64,000 nt of DNA from NCBI GenBank assembly GCA_937900695.1, contig CALCFD010000055.1:1-64000 (forward strand). The letters run 5' to 3'. Positions 45,554 through 53,539 of the stretch are shown here, one piece after another. The first letter of the stretch is position 1. Each line of letters opens with the position of its first letter. Both the position numbers and the translations under genes were made by a program. The notes beneath the pieces were generated by a model that saw nothing but the letters and a program-made list of their open reading frames with translations, was not told the DNA's origin and searched no databases. Source of the stretch: an uncultured Eubacterium sp. Lineage in GTDB: Bacteria > Bacillota > Clostridia > Peptostreptococcales > Anaerovoracaceae.

Positions 45554-45584
45554 TTCAAAAAATCAAATAAGTTGATTTAAATCA

Positions 45585-45613
45585 TTGACTTTTCAATAGT
45601 TATATGATAATAT
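45585..45613 (+). promoter_or_regulatory. Promoter of rplU-rpmA
   Basis: TTGACT (45585-45590) and TAATAT (45608-45613) spaced by 17 bases, just ahead of the L21 leader. Confidence 0.7.
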
Positions 45614-45617
45614 CTAT

Positions 45618-45700
45618 GTCTGTAAGCCGCACAGATTAGGTACAGTAAAATTTATCATAGGGATAAATTACCTTAATGGCGAGACTGGTACGAGGAGGAA
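45618..45700 (+). ncRNA. L21 ribosomal protein leader
   Basis: The 5' untranslated region between promoter and rplU has the features of the Rfam L21 leader: GTCTGTAAGCCGCACAGATT, a central hairpin (AATTTATC / GATAAATT), and the end CCTTAATGGCGAGACTGGTACGA directly before the ribosome binding site. Such leaders in Firmicutes precede rplU and probably allow feedback by L21. Assignment is by pattern recall and position, not by covariance search. Confidence 0.75.
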
Positions 45701-45709
45701 AAGAATATA

Positions 45710-46192
45710 ATGTACGCAGTAATTGAAACTGGTGGTAAACAGTACAGAGTAAAAGCTGGAGATATTATCACTGTTGAAAAACTAAACGTAGAAGTTGGTG
45801 AAAAAATCACTTTTGACAAAGTTCTTATGTCAGGTGATGGAAAAGATCTAAAAATTGGTAAACCTTATGTAGATACAAAGGTTGAAGGTGAAGTAGTTGA
45901 AAATGGTAAAGGTAAAAAAGTTATTGTTTTCAAATACAAGGCAAAGAAAGACTACAGAAAGAAACAGGGTCACAGACAGCCATATACAATGATCGAAATT
46001 AAGAGTGTTGGTGGAGAAACAGCTCCAGTTAAGGAAGAAGCTCCAGCAGCTGATACTTCTGCAAAGAAAACTGCTTCAATGTCTATGAAAAAAGACGAAC
46101 TTATTGCATTCGCTGAAGAACACGGCGTAGAAATCGATGCAAAAGCAACAAAGCAGGTTATTGTAGATACAATTAACGAAAACTTAAAGTAA
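45710..46192 (+). CDS. rplU: 50S ribosomal protein L21 with C-terminal SAP/HeH-like extension
   Basis: Residues 1-103 are a complete bL21: it starts MYAVIETGGKQYRVKAGDII and ends HRQPYTMIEIKSVG. Usual bL21 stops here, but this protein runs to 160 residues. The extension has an Ala/Pro/Glu linker (about 104-122) and then a short helical module, MKKDELIAFAEEHGVEIDAK...VDTINENL, that looks like a SAP or HeH/LEM helix-extended-loop-helix fold. CGAGGAGG lies ahead of the ATG. No ysxB/prp gene follows; rpmA is next, after 31 bases. Confidence 0.93.
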   Translation: MYAVIETGGKQYRVKAGDIITVEKLNVEVGEKITFDKVLMSGDGKDLKIGKPYVDTKVEGEVVENGKGKKVIVFKYKAKKDYRKKQGHRQPYTMIEIKSVGGETAPVKEEAPAADTSAKKTASMSMKKDELIAFAEEHGVEIDAKATKQVIVDTINENLK

Positions 46193-46223
46193 TTACCTTA
46201 TAGATATTGAAGGAGGTGGAATC

Positions 46224-46484
46224 ATGGCAAGTAAAAAGGGAGTAGGTAGCTCTAAGAACGGTAGAGATAGTGAGAGTAAACGTCTTGGAGTTAAGACTGG
46301 TGACGGTCAGTATGTAAGCGCAGGTAGCATTATCGTTAGACAGAGAGGAACTAAAATCCACCCTGGTAACAACGTAGGTATCGGCGGAGATGATACATTA
46401 TTTGCTAAGATTGACGGTGCTGTTAAGTTCGAAAGAGCTGGCAAAACTAAAAAGCAGGTAAGCGTATATCCAAAAGAAGCGTAA
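46224..46484 (+). CDS. rpmA: 50S ribosomal protein L27
   Basis: The 86-residue bL27 starts MASKKGVGSSKNGRDS, so the mature N-terminus that reaches the peptidyl transferase centre is encoded directly. The extension ending in LQFFA or similar that most Firmicutes carry, and that the Prp protease removes, is absent. The ATG at 46224 follows AAGGAGGTG with ideal spacing, and no alternative upstream start encodes such an extension. The prp gene normally between rplU and rpmA is missing too. Confidence 0.96.
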   Translation: MASKKGVGSSKNGRDSESKRLGVKTGDGQYVSAGSIIVRQRGTKIHPGNNVGIGGDDTLFAKIDGAVKFERAGKTKKQVSVYPKEA

Positions 46485-46492
46485 AAAGTATG

Positions 46493-46522
46493 AGCCCCTA
46501 TTTTGTAGGGGCTTTATTTTTT
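46493..46522 (+). terminator. Rho-independent terminator after rpmA
   Basis: AGCCCCTA (46493-46500) and TAGGGGCT (46506-46513), loop of five, followed by TTATTTTTT. Confidence 0.88.
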
Positions 46523-46542
46523 AACAAACGAGGAGATAGATT

Positions 46543-47832
46543 ATGTTTGTAGATAGAGCCAAAATATATATAAAGTCAGGTAAAGGTGGAGACGGTGCAG
46601 TGACATTTCGTAGAGAGCCTTTTGTACCTGAAGGCGGTCCAGATGGTGGAGATGGAGGCAAAGGTGGCGATGTGGTTTTCATGGCTGATTCCAGCTTAAG
46701 AACACTTATGGACTTTAGATATAAAAGAAAATACCAGGCTGAAAATGGACAAAATGGTATGAAAAAGAAAAGATTTGGTAAAAAGGGTGAGGATCTTATT
46801 ATAAAAGTACCACCTGGTACAATGGTTATAGATGAAGAAACTGGGCATTTGATGAAGGATTTATTAAATCCTGGAGATAGTTTTATAGCTGCAAAGGGAG
46901 GAAAAGGTGGAAAAGGAAATGTACACTTTAAAAGTTCTGTTAGACAGGCTCCAAATTTTGCAGAAGCAGGTGGTTTCGCAAAAGAAAGAAATGTTATATT
47001 AGAACTTAAATTAATTGCAGATGTAGGATTAGTTGGTTTCCCAAATGTAGGAAAATCATCATTATTAAGCGTATCCTCAAAAGCAAAACCTAAAATAGCA
47101 AATTATCATTTTACAACAATTGAACCTAACTTAGGTGTTGTAGAAGTTTCAAATACAAGCTTTGTAATGGCTGATATCGCTGGAATTATTGAAGGTGCAC
47201 ATCAAGGTGCAGGTATGGGTTTCCATTTCCTTAAGCATATTGAAAGAACAAAAGTGCTAATTCATGTTGTAGATGTTGCTGGTAGCGAAGGCAGAGATCC
47301 TATTGAGGATTTTGATAAGATTAATAATGAACTTACTCAGTATTCGGAACACTTAAGTAAGAAGCCACAGATTGTAGCTGCAAATAAAATAGATTTAATC
47401 GATGAAGATGATCCTAAATATCTAGAGTTTAAGGAATATGTTGAAAATAAGGGGTATAAGGTGTTCCCAATTTCAGCACCTATTAATATTGGAGTTCCTG
47501 AACTTATGGCACAAGCAGCTAAGCTATTAGCTTCAGTTGAAGCTGAACCAATTGAAGAAACTATGGAAATCTTTGATTTTGAAAAAGAAGATTATGATCC
47601 AGATTATAGAAAGGTTACTGCTAGACGAGAAAATGAAATTTTCCTACTTGAAGGTAAGCAGTTAACTAAAATATTCAACTCAACAAATTTCAATGATATG
47701 GGATCTATTAGATATCTATATAAGTATATTGAAAAAAGTGGGGCTATTGATAAACTAAAAGAACTTGGTCTTGATGAGGGAGATACAATCCGTATAGAAG
47801 ACTTTGAATTTGAATATTTTGATGAATTTTAA
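46543..47832 (+). CDS. obgE: GTPase Obg/CgtA
   Basis: Obg acts in 50S assembly and stress signalling. The 429 residues show the glycine-rich OBG domain (for example GGPDGGDGGKGGDVVFMAD), the G domain with GFPNVGKSSLL, ADIAGIIEGAH and NKIDL, and the C-terminal OCT domain found in Gram-positive Obg. AGGAG precedes the ATG. It follows rpmA after a terminator, and the next gene starts inside its end. Confidence 0.97.
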   Translation: MFVDRAKIYIKSGKGGDGAVTFRREPFVPEGGPDGGDGGKGGDVVFMADSSLRTLMDFRYKRKYQAENGQNGMKKKRFGKKGEDLIIKVPPGTMVIDEETGHLMKDLLNPGDSFIAAKGGKGGKGNVHFKSSVRQAPNFAEAGGFAKERNVILELKLIADVGLVGFPNVGKSSLLSVSSKAKPKIANYHFTTIEPNLGVVEVSNTSFVMADIAGIIEGAHQGAGMGFHFLKHIERTKVLIHVVDVAGSEGRDPIEDFDKINNELTQYSEHLSKKPQIVAANKIDLIDEDDPKYLEFKEYVENKGYKVFPISAPINIGVPELMAQAAKLLASVEAEPIEETMEIFDFEKEDYDPDYRKVTARRENEIFLLEGKQLTKIFNSTNFNDMGSIRYLYKYIEKSGAIDKLKELGLDEGDTIRIEDFEFEYFDEF

Positions 47833-48379
47833 TCCGATGAATATAAAAATACCAAATGAACAACAATGTAAGTTGATATTAAAGGAATATGGTACACCAA
47901 AACATGTAGTAGCGCATTGTCAAGCTGTATGTGCTGTTTCAACTAAATTGGCATTGAAATTAAATGAAGTGGGATACAATATTAATATCCCACTTCTTAG
48001 AGCGTCTGCATTACTTCATGACGTTGCAAGAGTGCATGAGCACCATGAGATCGTAGGTGCAGAGTATCTAAGAAGTATAGGTTATATTGAGGTTGCAAAC
48101 ATTGTAGCTTTGCATACTAAGTATGCAAAATTTAATAAATTAAATGAAATACAAGAAATAGACCTTTTATGTATAGGTGATCGTACTGTTAAGGAAGACC
48201 AGTATGTAGGTGTTGATGAAAGGATGGAATATATTCGTCAAAAAGCAATTAGGCTAGGTAAAACACAATTAACATCTGGTATAGAAGAAGGTAAAGCTCA
48301 ATTAAAGAAATATATTAGTGATATAGAAGAAAAGATAGGCATTACTTTAGATAATCTGATGAAAGGAAAATATGAGTAA
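47822..48379 (+). CDS. HD-domain phosphohydrolase-like protein
   Basis: A protein of about 185 residues with an HD-domain core: HVVAHCQAVCAVSTKLA, the HD pair in ASALLHDVARVHEHHEIVGAEYL, and a later ALHTKYAKF, a histidine-aspartate metal site as in HDIG phosphohydrolases. The position after obgE is like that of yqeK (Ap4A hydrolase), but similarity is too general to claim this. The start is uncertain: ATG 47822 overlaps the obgE end, and ATG 47837 lies four bases after its stop; neither has a clear ribosome binding site, so reinitiation is likely. The end overlaps the next gene. Confidence 0.75.
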   Translation: MNFNPMNIKIPNEQQCKLILKEYGTPKHVVAHCQAVCAVSTKLALKLNEVGYNINIPLLRASALLHDVARVHEHHEIVGAEYLRSIGYIEVANIVALHTKYAKFNKLNEIQEIDLLCIGDRTVKEDQYVGVDERMEYIRQKAIRLGKTQLTSGIEEGKAQLKKYISDIEEKIGITLDNLMKGKYE

Positions 48380-50195
48380 ATTAGATAAGATTTTAAAGCA
48401 GGTTGAAAAGCCCGCTCGTTATATAGGTAACGAGATTAATAGCATTAATAAACCTTTAGACAAAGTTAATTTAAGATTTGCATTTGCATTTCCTGATACA
48501 TATGAAATAGGGATGTCATATATGGGATTGCAGATTTTATATAATATTTTAAATAAACAGGATGGTACATTTTGTGAAAGAGTATTTGCACCAGCTCAAG
48601 ACATGGAAGATATTATGCGTAAAGAGGGGGTAGAACTGTTTTCATTGGAAACAAAAACTCCCATTAAAGATTTTGACATTTTAGGTTTTACTCTTCAATA
48701 TGAAATGGCATTTACTAACATTTTAAATATGTTAGATTTAGCGGGTATTCCTCTTCTTGCATCAGAAAGAGGAGAAGCATATCCTTTGATTATAGGCGGA
48801 GGCCCATGTGCATATAATCCTGAACCTTTAGCAGATTTTTTTGATATATTTTTAATTGGAGATGGAGAAAAAATATTACCAGAGATAACAGAGCTTTATA
48901 AAAATTGTTTAAGTAAACAAGAGTTTTTAGAAAAAGCATGTCAGTTACACGGAGTTTATGTTCCGTCTTTTTATGATGTTTTATATAATGAAGATGGGAC
49001 TATAAAAAAATATGTTAAAAACTATGAAAAAGCTCCTTTAAAGGTTGAAAGAAACTTAATAGATGATATTGAAGAAATTGAATTTCCAACAGAAAATTTA
49101 GTTCCTTATATTGGAGTAGTTCACGATAGAGCTGTTGTAGAAACATTTAGAGGGTGTACTAGAGGTTGCAGATTTTGTCAGGCTGGCATGATTTATAGAC
49201 CAGTTAGAGAAAGAAAACCTGAAACTATTATTGATCTTGCAAAAAAGCAGCTTCAAAATACTGGTCATGAAGAATTATCATTATTAAGTTTATCAACTTC
49301 TGATTATTCTGCTTTTGAGCCGCTTGTTATGTCACTAATTGATGAGTGTAGTAGAAACGATGTGAGCTTATCTCTTCCATCTCTTAGACTAGATAGTTTT
49401 TCGTTTAAGGTTTTAAATGAAATTCAAAAATATAGAAAATCAGGGTTAACTTTTGCGCCAGAAGCAGGCACACAAAGACTTAGAAATGTTATTAATAAAT
49501 CCATTACAGAAGAAGACATTTACGGTGCTGTAAGACAAGCTATAGAACTTGGATGGAAACAAATTAAACTGTATTTTATGATAGGTCTTCCAACAGAGAC
49601 TTATGAGGATTTAGATGGAATAGCTGAAATCGCAAAAAATATTTTAGATATAAATTATGAAATAAACGGCAGAAAAGGTGGTAGATTTAATGTTACAGTA
49701 AGTGTAAGTAACTTTGTCCCTAAAGCACATACACCTTTTCAGTGGCATGGTCAAAATACGTATAATGAATTTATTGAAAAGCATAATTATTTAAGAGAAA
49801 AGTTAAAAATGAAAAATGTGACATTTAACTATCACGATAGTCCAGTTAGTGTTTTAGAAGCAGTTTTTGCTAGAGGTGATAGAAAATGTGGGAAATTATT
49901 AAAAAAAGCTTATGAAAATGGATGTACTTTTGATGCTTGGAGTGAATCCTTTAATATAGATGGATGGAATAAAGCATTTGATGACACAGGTATTTCAGCT
50001 GATTTTTATGCATCCAGAACAAGAAAATATGATGAAGTATTGCCTTGGGATATTATAGATAGCTATATTCTAAAAGAGTTTTTGATTTCAGAAAATGAAA
50101 AATCTGAAATTACGCAAGATTGTAGAGAAGGCTGTAAGGGTTGTGGAATTAATAGAAAAACCACTTGCGCTTTGGAGGGAATTTATAAAAAATGA
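48372..50195 (+). CDS. B12-binding-domain radical SAM protein, TIGR03960-type
   Basis: A 607-residue radical SAM protein. The N-terminal cobalamin-binding-like domain (about 20-200) contains PLIIGGGPCAYNPEPLADFFD. The radical SAM motif is FRGCTRGCRFCQAGM (Cx3Cx2C) near residue 262, followed by LTFAPEAGTQRLRN. The C-terminus has a further cysteine cluster (CREGCKGCGINRKTTC). In Clostridia this family is next to the DUF2344 gene and rplU, as here. The reaction is unknown. The usual rng (RNase G) gene is absent from this neighbourhood. Confidence 0.88.
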   Translation: MSKLDKILKQVEKPARYIGNEINSINKPLDKVNLRFAFAFPDTYEIGMSYMGLQILYNILNKQDGTFCERVFAPAQDMEDIMRKEGVELFSLETKTPIKDFDILGFTLQYEMAFTNILNMLDLAGIPLLASERGEAYPLIIGGGPCAYNPEPLADFFDIFLIGDGEKILPEITELYKNCLSKQEFLEKACQLHGVYVPSFYDVLYNEDGTIKKYVKNYEKAPLKVERNLIDDIEEIEFPTENLVPYIGVVHDRAVVETFRGCTRGCRFCQAGMIYRPVRERKPETIIDLAKKQLQNTGHEELSLLSLSTSDYSAFEPLVMSLIDECSRNDVSLSLPSLRLDSFSFKVLNEIQKYRKSGLTFAPEAGTQRLRNVINKSITEEDIYGAVRQAIELGWKQIKLYFMIGLPTETYEDLDGIAEIAKNILDINYEINGRKGGRFNVTVSVSNFVPKAHTPFQWHGQNTYNEFIEKHNYLREKLKMKNVTFNYHDSPVSVLEAVFARGDRKCGKLLKKAYENGCTFDAWSESFNIDGWNKAFDDTGISADFYASRTRKYDEVLPWDIIDSYILKEFLISENEKSEITQDCREGCKGCGINRKTTCALEGIYKK

Positions 50196-50848
50196 GATAT
50201 TTAATAAAGTTTTCTAAAGAAGGATATTTAAAATACATATCACATTTGGATATGATTAGACTATTTAAAAGAGCATTTAAAAAATCTGGATTACACCTAG
50301 AACATAGTCAAGGTTTTAACCCTCATCCTAAAATGACATTTGCACAACCATTATCCTTAGGATATACTTCTATTGGTGAATTGCTTGAAATTGAAACTAA
50401 AATGGATTTTGAGCCTTTAGAAGTGAAAAAAAAGCTACAGGAAACTATGCCAGATGGTATTATGATTATAGGTTGTGAAGTTATAAATGATAAAAATAAA
50501 GGTGTTGCTGGTAGAGTTATAGAAGCAGAATATGTTATTGAAATAGATAATTTTGATAAAAATAATGTAAAAAAAATAGATGAATTTATTAATTTAAAAG
50601 AAATTAAAGTTTTAAAGAAGCAAAAAAAGAAAAAAGAGTTAAAAGAAATTGATATTAAACCTAAAATAAGAAGCTTTAAATACAAAATATCAGATTGCAA
50701 TAAATTAATTATGACAACCAAAATTGACTGCGGAAGTAGTTCTAACTTAAATCCAGATCTTATAATAAAGGCTCTTTCTTTATATTTGGACATCGAAATA
50801 CCTTCTGAAAATGTTGAAATTCAGCGAAATTATTTGAAATATAATTAA
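50192..50848 (+). CDS. TIGR03936 / DUF2344 family radical SAM-associated protein
   Basis: A 218-residue partner of the preceding radical SAM protein; in many genomes the two are one fused protein. The opening RYLIKFSKEGYLKYISHLDMIRLF and FNPHPKMTFAQPLSLGYTS are characteristic. The C-terminal part is lysine-rich. It overlaps the radical SAM gene by four bases (ATGA). The function is not established. Confidence 0.88.
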   Translation: MRYLIKFSKEGYLKYISHLDMIRLFKRAFKKSGLHLEHSQGFNPHPKMTFAQPLSLGYTSIGELLEIETKMDFEPLEVKKKLQETMPDGIMIIGCEVINDKNKGVAGRVIEAEYVIEIDNFDKNNVKKIDEFINLKEIKVLKKQKKKKELKEIDIKPKIRSFKYKISDCNKLIMTTKIDCGSSSNLNPDLIIKALSLYLDIEIPSENVEIQRNYLKYN

Positions 50849-50872
50849 ATGGAAATAAATACCTGTAAAATA

Positions 50873-50902
50873 TTGACAATATACTCTCCTGGAATGTATC
50901 AT
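50873..50902 (+). promoter_or_regulatory. Promoter directly upstream of comEA
   Basis: TTGACA (50873-50878) and TATCAT (50897-50902) are spaced by 18 bases. The -10 overlaps the left arm of the inverted repeat at 50886-50924, so transcripts from here would lack that arm. Confidence 0.6.
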
Positions 50903-50924
50903 ATATTTAAGAACATTTCAGGAG
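50886..50924 (+). promoter_or_regulatory. Hairpin that would mask the comEA ribosome binding site
   Basis: CTCCTGGAATGT (50886-50897) pairs with ACATTTCAGGAG (50913-50924) over 12 pairs, one of them G-U, with a 15-base loop. The right arm contains the Shine-Dalgarno sequence of comEA. Confidence 0.7.
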
Positions 50925-50932
50925 GTTTTTTT

Positions 50933-51604
50933 ATGAATAAATTATCAGAATTTTTAAGAGAAAGGATAGAGAAAATAAAATTTAAATCATTAATTGATTA
51001 TATTAAAAATAATAAAAGGAATTCTATTAGAGTATTGATTGTTTTGATTGTTATCATAGGAATATCATCTACTTTTATTATAAAAAATGACACGACTAAA
51101 AATGAGGTGATAACAGAAAATAGTCAGACATCTAATGAAGAATATATAGAAGAGGAGGTGCAAACAAAAATAGTTGTAGATGTAAGTGGCGAAGTAAATA
51201 GTCCTATGGTCGCAGAACTTCCTCCAGGATCTAGAGTAGATGATGCTATCAATGTTGCTGGAGGATTAACAAAGGAGGCTGATATTTCTAATATCAATAG
51301 AGCATCTTTATTAGAGGATGGTCAAAAAATATTTATTCCATCCACAAAAACAAAAAGTCCAACTGCTGGCTCAGATGATTCAATAGCAAAGCAGTCAGAT
51401 GTTGCTAATTCAAAAGTTAACATTAATACTGCTACTAGTGAAGAGTTACGGACTTTGAACGGTGTGGGTCCTGCAACAGCAGAAAAAATTATTCAACATA
51501 GAGAAGCTCATGGCAATTTCAAAAAAATTGAAGATATAACTAAAGTAAATGGTATTGGTGAAAAAACTTTAGAAAAATTCAAAGATGAAATATGTGTCAA
51601 TTAG
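50933..51604 (+). CDS. comEA: ComEA-type DNA-binding competence protein
   Basis: ComEA is a membrane-anchored receptor for DNA uptake. The 223-residue protein has a membrane segment at about residues 36-54 (VLIVLIVIIGISSTFII), an SLBB domain (VDVSGEVNSPMVAELPPG ... ADISNINRA), a Ser/Thr-rich linker, and a C-terminal helix-hairpin-helix pair (VNINTATSEELRTLNGVG and GIGEKTLEKF). ATG 50933 follows CAGGAGG, which lies in a hairpin. No comEC follows; instead a long noncoding gap begins. Confidence 0.9.
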   Translation: MNKLSEFLRERIEKIKFKSLIDYIKNNKRNSIRVLIVLIVIIGISSTFIIKNDTTKNEVITENSQTSNEEYIEEEVQTKIVVDVSGEVNSPMVAELPPGSRVDDAINVAGGLTKEADISNINRASLLEDGQKIFIPSTKTKSPTAGSDDSIAKQSDVANSKVNINTATSEELRTLNGVGPATAEKIIQHREAHGNFKKIEDITKVNGIGEKTLEKFKDEICVN

Positions 51605-52013
51605 GGTATGAAAAGATAAAAAATTAGAGAAAATAGATACAAGAAATATATTTTGAATCAAATAATGTAATTATAACTTAGCTTTGATTAGATATTATAA
51701 TGAATCTTACTATATTTAATTAAAAGGCGGCGCAAGTATACAGGATTCGTTAAGTATTTTTGCATTATTTTGTGCAAATAAACATATATTGTCATAATAA
51801 AACAAGAATTAACATAAATTATCACCTAATAAAGATATATAGGCAAATATTGCATATATATTATGAATATAAAATCAAGTCATAATAAAATAATAAGCGA
51901 TTATCATGTTATATAAAAAATAAGTTAATTTTAAATTATATTTCCGTTTAGCAAAATGTTTATGATAATTGCATATTTAAGATCATAGAATTGTACTTTT
52001 TATCGAAATATTG
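51605..52013. other. AT-rich gap after comEA with no gene
   Basis: I find no open reading frame of useful length on either strand. The stretch is very AT-rich except for a small GC pocket around 51726-51735 (GGCGGCGC). The repeated 12-mer GTCATAATAAAA is at about 51791 and 51880. A short inverted pair, TTTGCA and TGCAAA, lies around 51757-51777. comEC would be expected here, so this may be its eroded remnant. DnaA-box clusters were not seen. Confidence 0.5.
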
Positions 52014-52042
52014 TTGAAAATGCTTAAATTTAAAGTTATAAT
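52014..52042 (+). promoter_or_regulatory. Promoter of the DUF896 gene
   Basis: TTGAAA (52014-52019) and TATAAT (52037-52042) are spaced by 17 bases, about 40 bases before the ATG. Confidence 0.75.
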
Positions 52043-52080
52043 AAGAAGTTGTAGAAACAAATAATATAAGGAGAAATTAT

Positions 52081-52290
52081 ATGGTAAGCAAGGAGACAAT
52101 AGATAGAATTAACGAGCTTGCTGCTAAGCATAAAAGCGAAGGTCTTACTAAAGAAGAACTTGATGAACGAGAAAAACTTAGAAAAGAATATATTCAGTCT
52201 ATAAGAGGTCAAGTTAAAGATCACTTATCTAGAGTGAAGTTTGTTGAGGATCTTACAGAAGAAGAAAAAGCAGAATATTTAAAGAAATAA
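52081..52290 (+). CDS. DUF896 (YnzC-like) small protein
   Basis: A 69-residue helical protein: IDRINELAAKHKSEGLTKEE, then RLREYL-like KLRKEYIQSIRGQVKDHL, the conserved DUF896 pattern. Its Bacillus homologue YnzC is in the SOS operon with yneA; here it stands alone before the sulfur-relay genes, and its promoter has no LexA-type box. AAGGAG at 52068-52073 precedes the ATG. The function is unknown. Confidence 0.88.
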   Translation: MVSKETIDRINELAAKHKSEGLTKEELDEREKLRKEYIQSIRGQVKDHLSRVKFVEDLTEEEKAEYLKK

Positions 52291-52363
52291 TAACTAATTT
52301 CATGTTTGAAAAATATGTAAATTAGGTATATATATCTCGTGGAAAGGATAAGGAGTAAGGACT

Positions 52364-53533
52364 ATGAGACAAGTATATCTTGATTATTCGGCAACTACGC
52401 CAGTTAAAAAAGAAGTTTTAGATGAAATGATTCCATATTTTACAGAACATTATGGAAATCCATCAAGCTTATATTCAATAGCTCAGGAATCAAAAGAAGC
52501 ACTTGAAAAAGCTAGAGCAAGAGTAGCTAAGCTAATTAATGCAGATGTAAATGAAGTATTTTTTACAGCAGGTGGTTCAGAATCAGATAACTGGGCACTA
52601 GAAGGTGTAGTTGATGCCTTAAAAGAAAAAGGTAACCATATTATAACTACAAAAATTGAGCATCATGCTATATTACATACTGCGGAATTCTTAGAAAAGC
52701 ATGGTATCGATGTTACATATGTTGGTATTGGCGAAGATGGTCGCGTGGATCCTGCGGAAATAGAAGCTGCGATTACAGATAAGACAGTTTTAATTTCTGT
52801 TATGTATGTAAACAATGAAATTGGTACAATTCAGCCTATTAAAGAAATTTCTGATATTGCCAAAAAGCATAGTATAACATTCCACACAGATGCAGTACAG
52901 GCTTTAGGTAATGTACATATTGATGTAAAAGAGCAAGGTATTGATCTTATGTCAATGTCAAGTCATAAGATTTATGGACCTAAGGGTATTGGTGCTATGT
53001 ATATTAAGAGAGGAACTAAAATTAGCAACTTAATACATGGTGGCGCCCAGGAAAGTAAGAAAAGAGCTGGAACTGAAAACTTACCAGGTATTGTAGGTTT
53101 TGGTAAAGCAGCTGAACTAGCTTATGAACATTTAGATGAACATATCAATAAGGTTTCTGAATTAAGAAATTACTTTATCGATCAAGTTACATCTAAGATT
53201 CCATATACTAAAGTTAATGGATCTATGGAATATAGACATCCAGGTAATGCAAATATTTCATTTGAATTTATTGAAGGCGAATCAATGTTGATATTATTAG
53301 ATATGAATGGTATTGCTGTTTCAACAGGGTCAGCATGTTCTTCTAAGTCATTGACACCATCACATGTATTATCTGCATTAGGTATCCCAGTTGAAAATAT
53401 TCATGGAACTTTAAGATTTACAATAGGAGATTTTACTACTAAAGAAGATGTAGATTATGTAGTTGAAAAATTAGTTGAAATTGTTGAAAAGTTAAGAAAG
53501 CTATCTCCAATTTCAGATGAGAAAGGTTGGTAA
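52364..53533 (+). CDS. iscS: Cysteine desulfurase (IscS/NifS type)
   Basis: The PLP enzyme takes sulfur from cysteine for iron-sulfur clusters and tRNA thiolation. The 389 residues include YLDYSATTPVKKEVL, AGGSESDNWAL, the PLP lysine in SMSSHKIYGPKG, and the sulfur-carrying cysteine in VSTGSACSSKSLTPSHVL. AAGGAG lies before the ATG. It is followed by iscU and mnmA, its two main sulfur acceptors. No iscR gene is upstream. Confidence 0.96.
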   Translation: MRQVYLDYSATTPVKKEVLDEMIPYFTEHYGNPSSLYSIAQESKEALEKARARVAKLINADVNEVFFTAGGSESDNWALEGVVDALKEKGNHIITTKIEHHAILHTAEFLEKHGIDVTYVGIGEDGRVDPAEIEAAITDKTVLISVMYVNNEIGTIQPIKEISDIAKKHSITFHTDAVQALGNVHIDVKEQGIDLMSMSSHKIYGPKGIGAMYIKRGTKISNLIHGGAQESKKRAGTENLPGIVGFGKAAELAYEHLDEHINKVSELRNYFIDQVTSKIPYTKVNGSMEYRHPGNANISFEFIEGESMLILLDMNGIAVSTGSACSSKSLTPSHVLSALGIPVENIHGTLRFTIGDFTTKEDVDYVVEKLVEIVEKLRKLSPISDEKGW

Positions 53534-53539
53534 TAGATT

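Noticed and set aside
50323..50793. Minus-strand open reading frame of 156 codons
   Set aside because: It is opposite the DUF2344 gene and rich in Ile/Ser/Phe, as expected for antisense of a lysine-rich AT-rich gene.
51605..52080. Replication origin in the AT-rich gap
   Set aside because: I saw no cluster of DnaA boxes and none of the usual origin genes (dnaA, dnaN, rpmH) are nearby.
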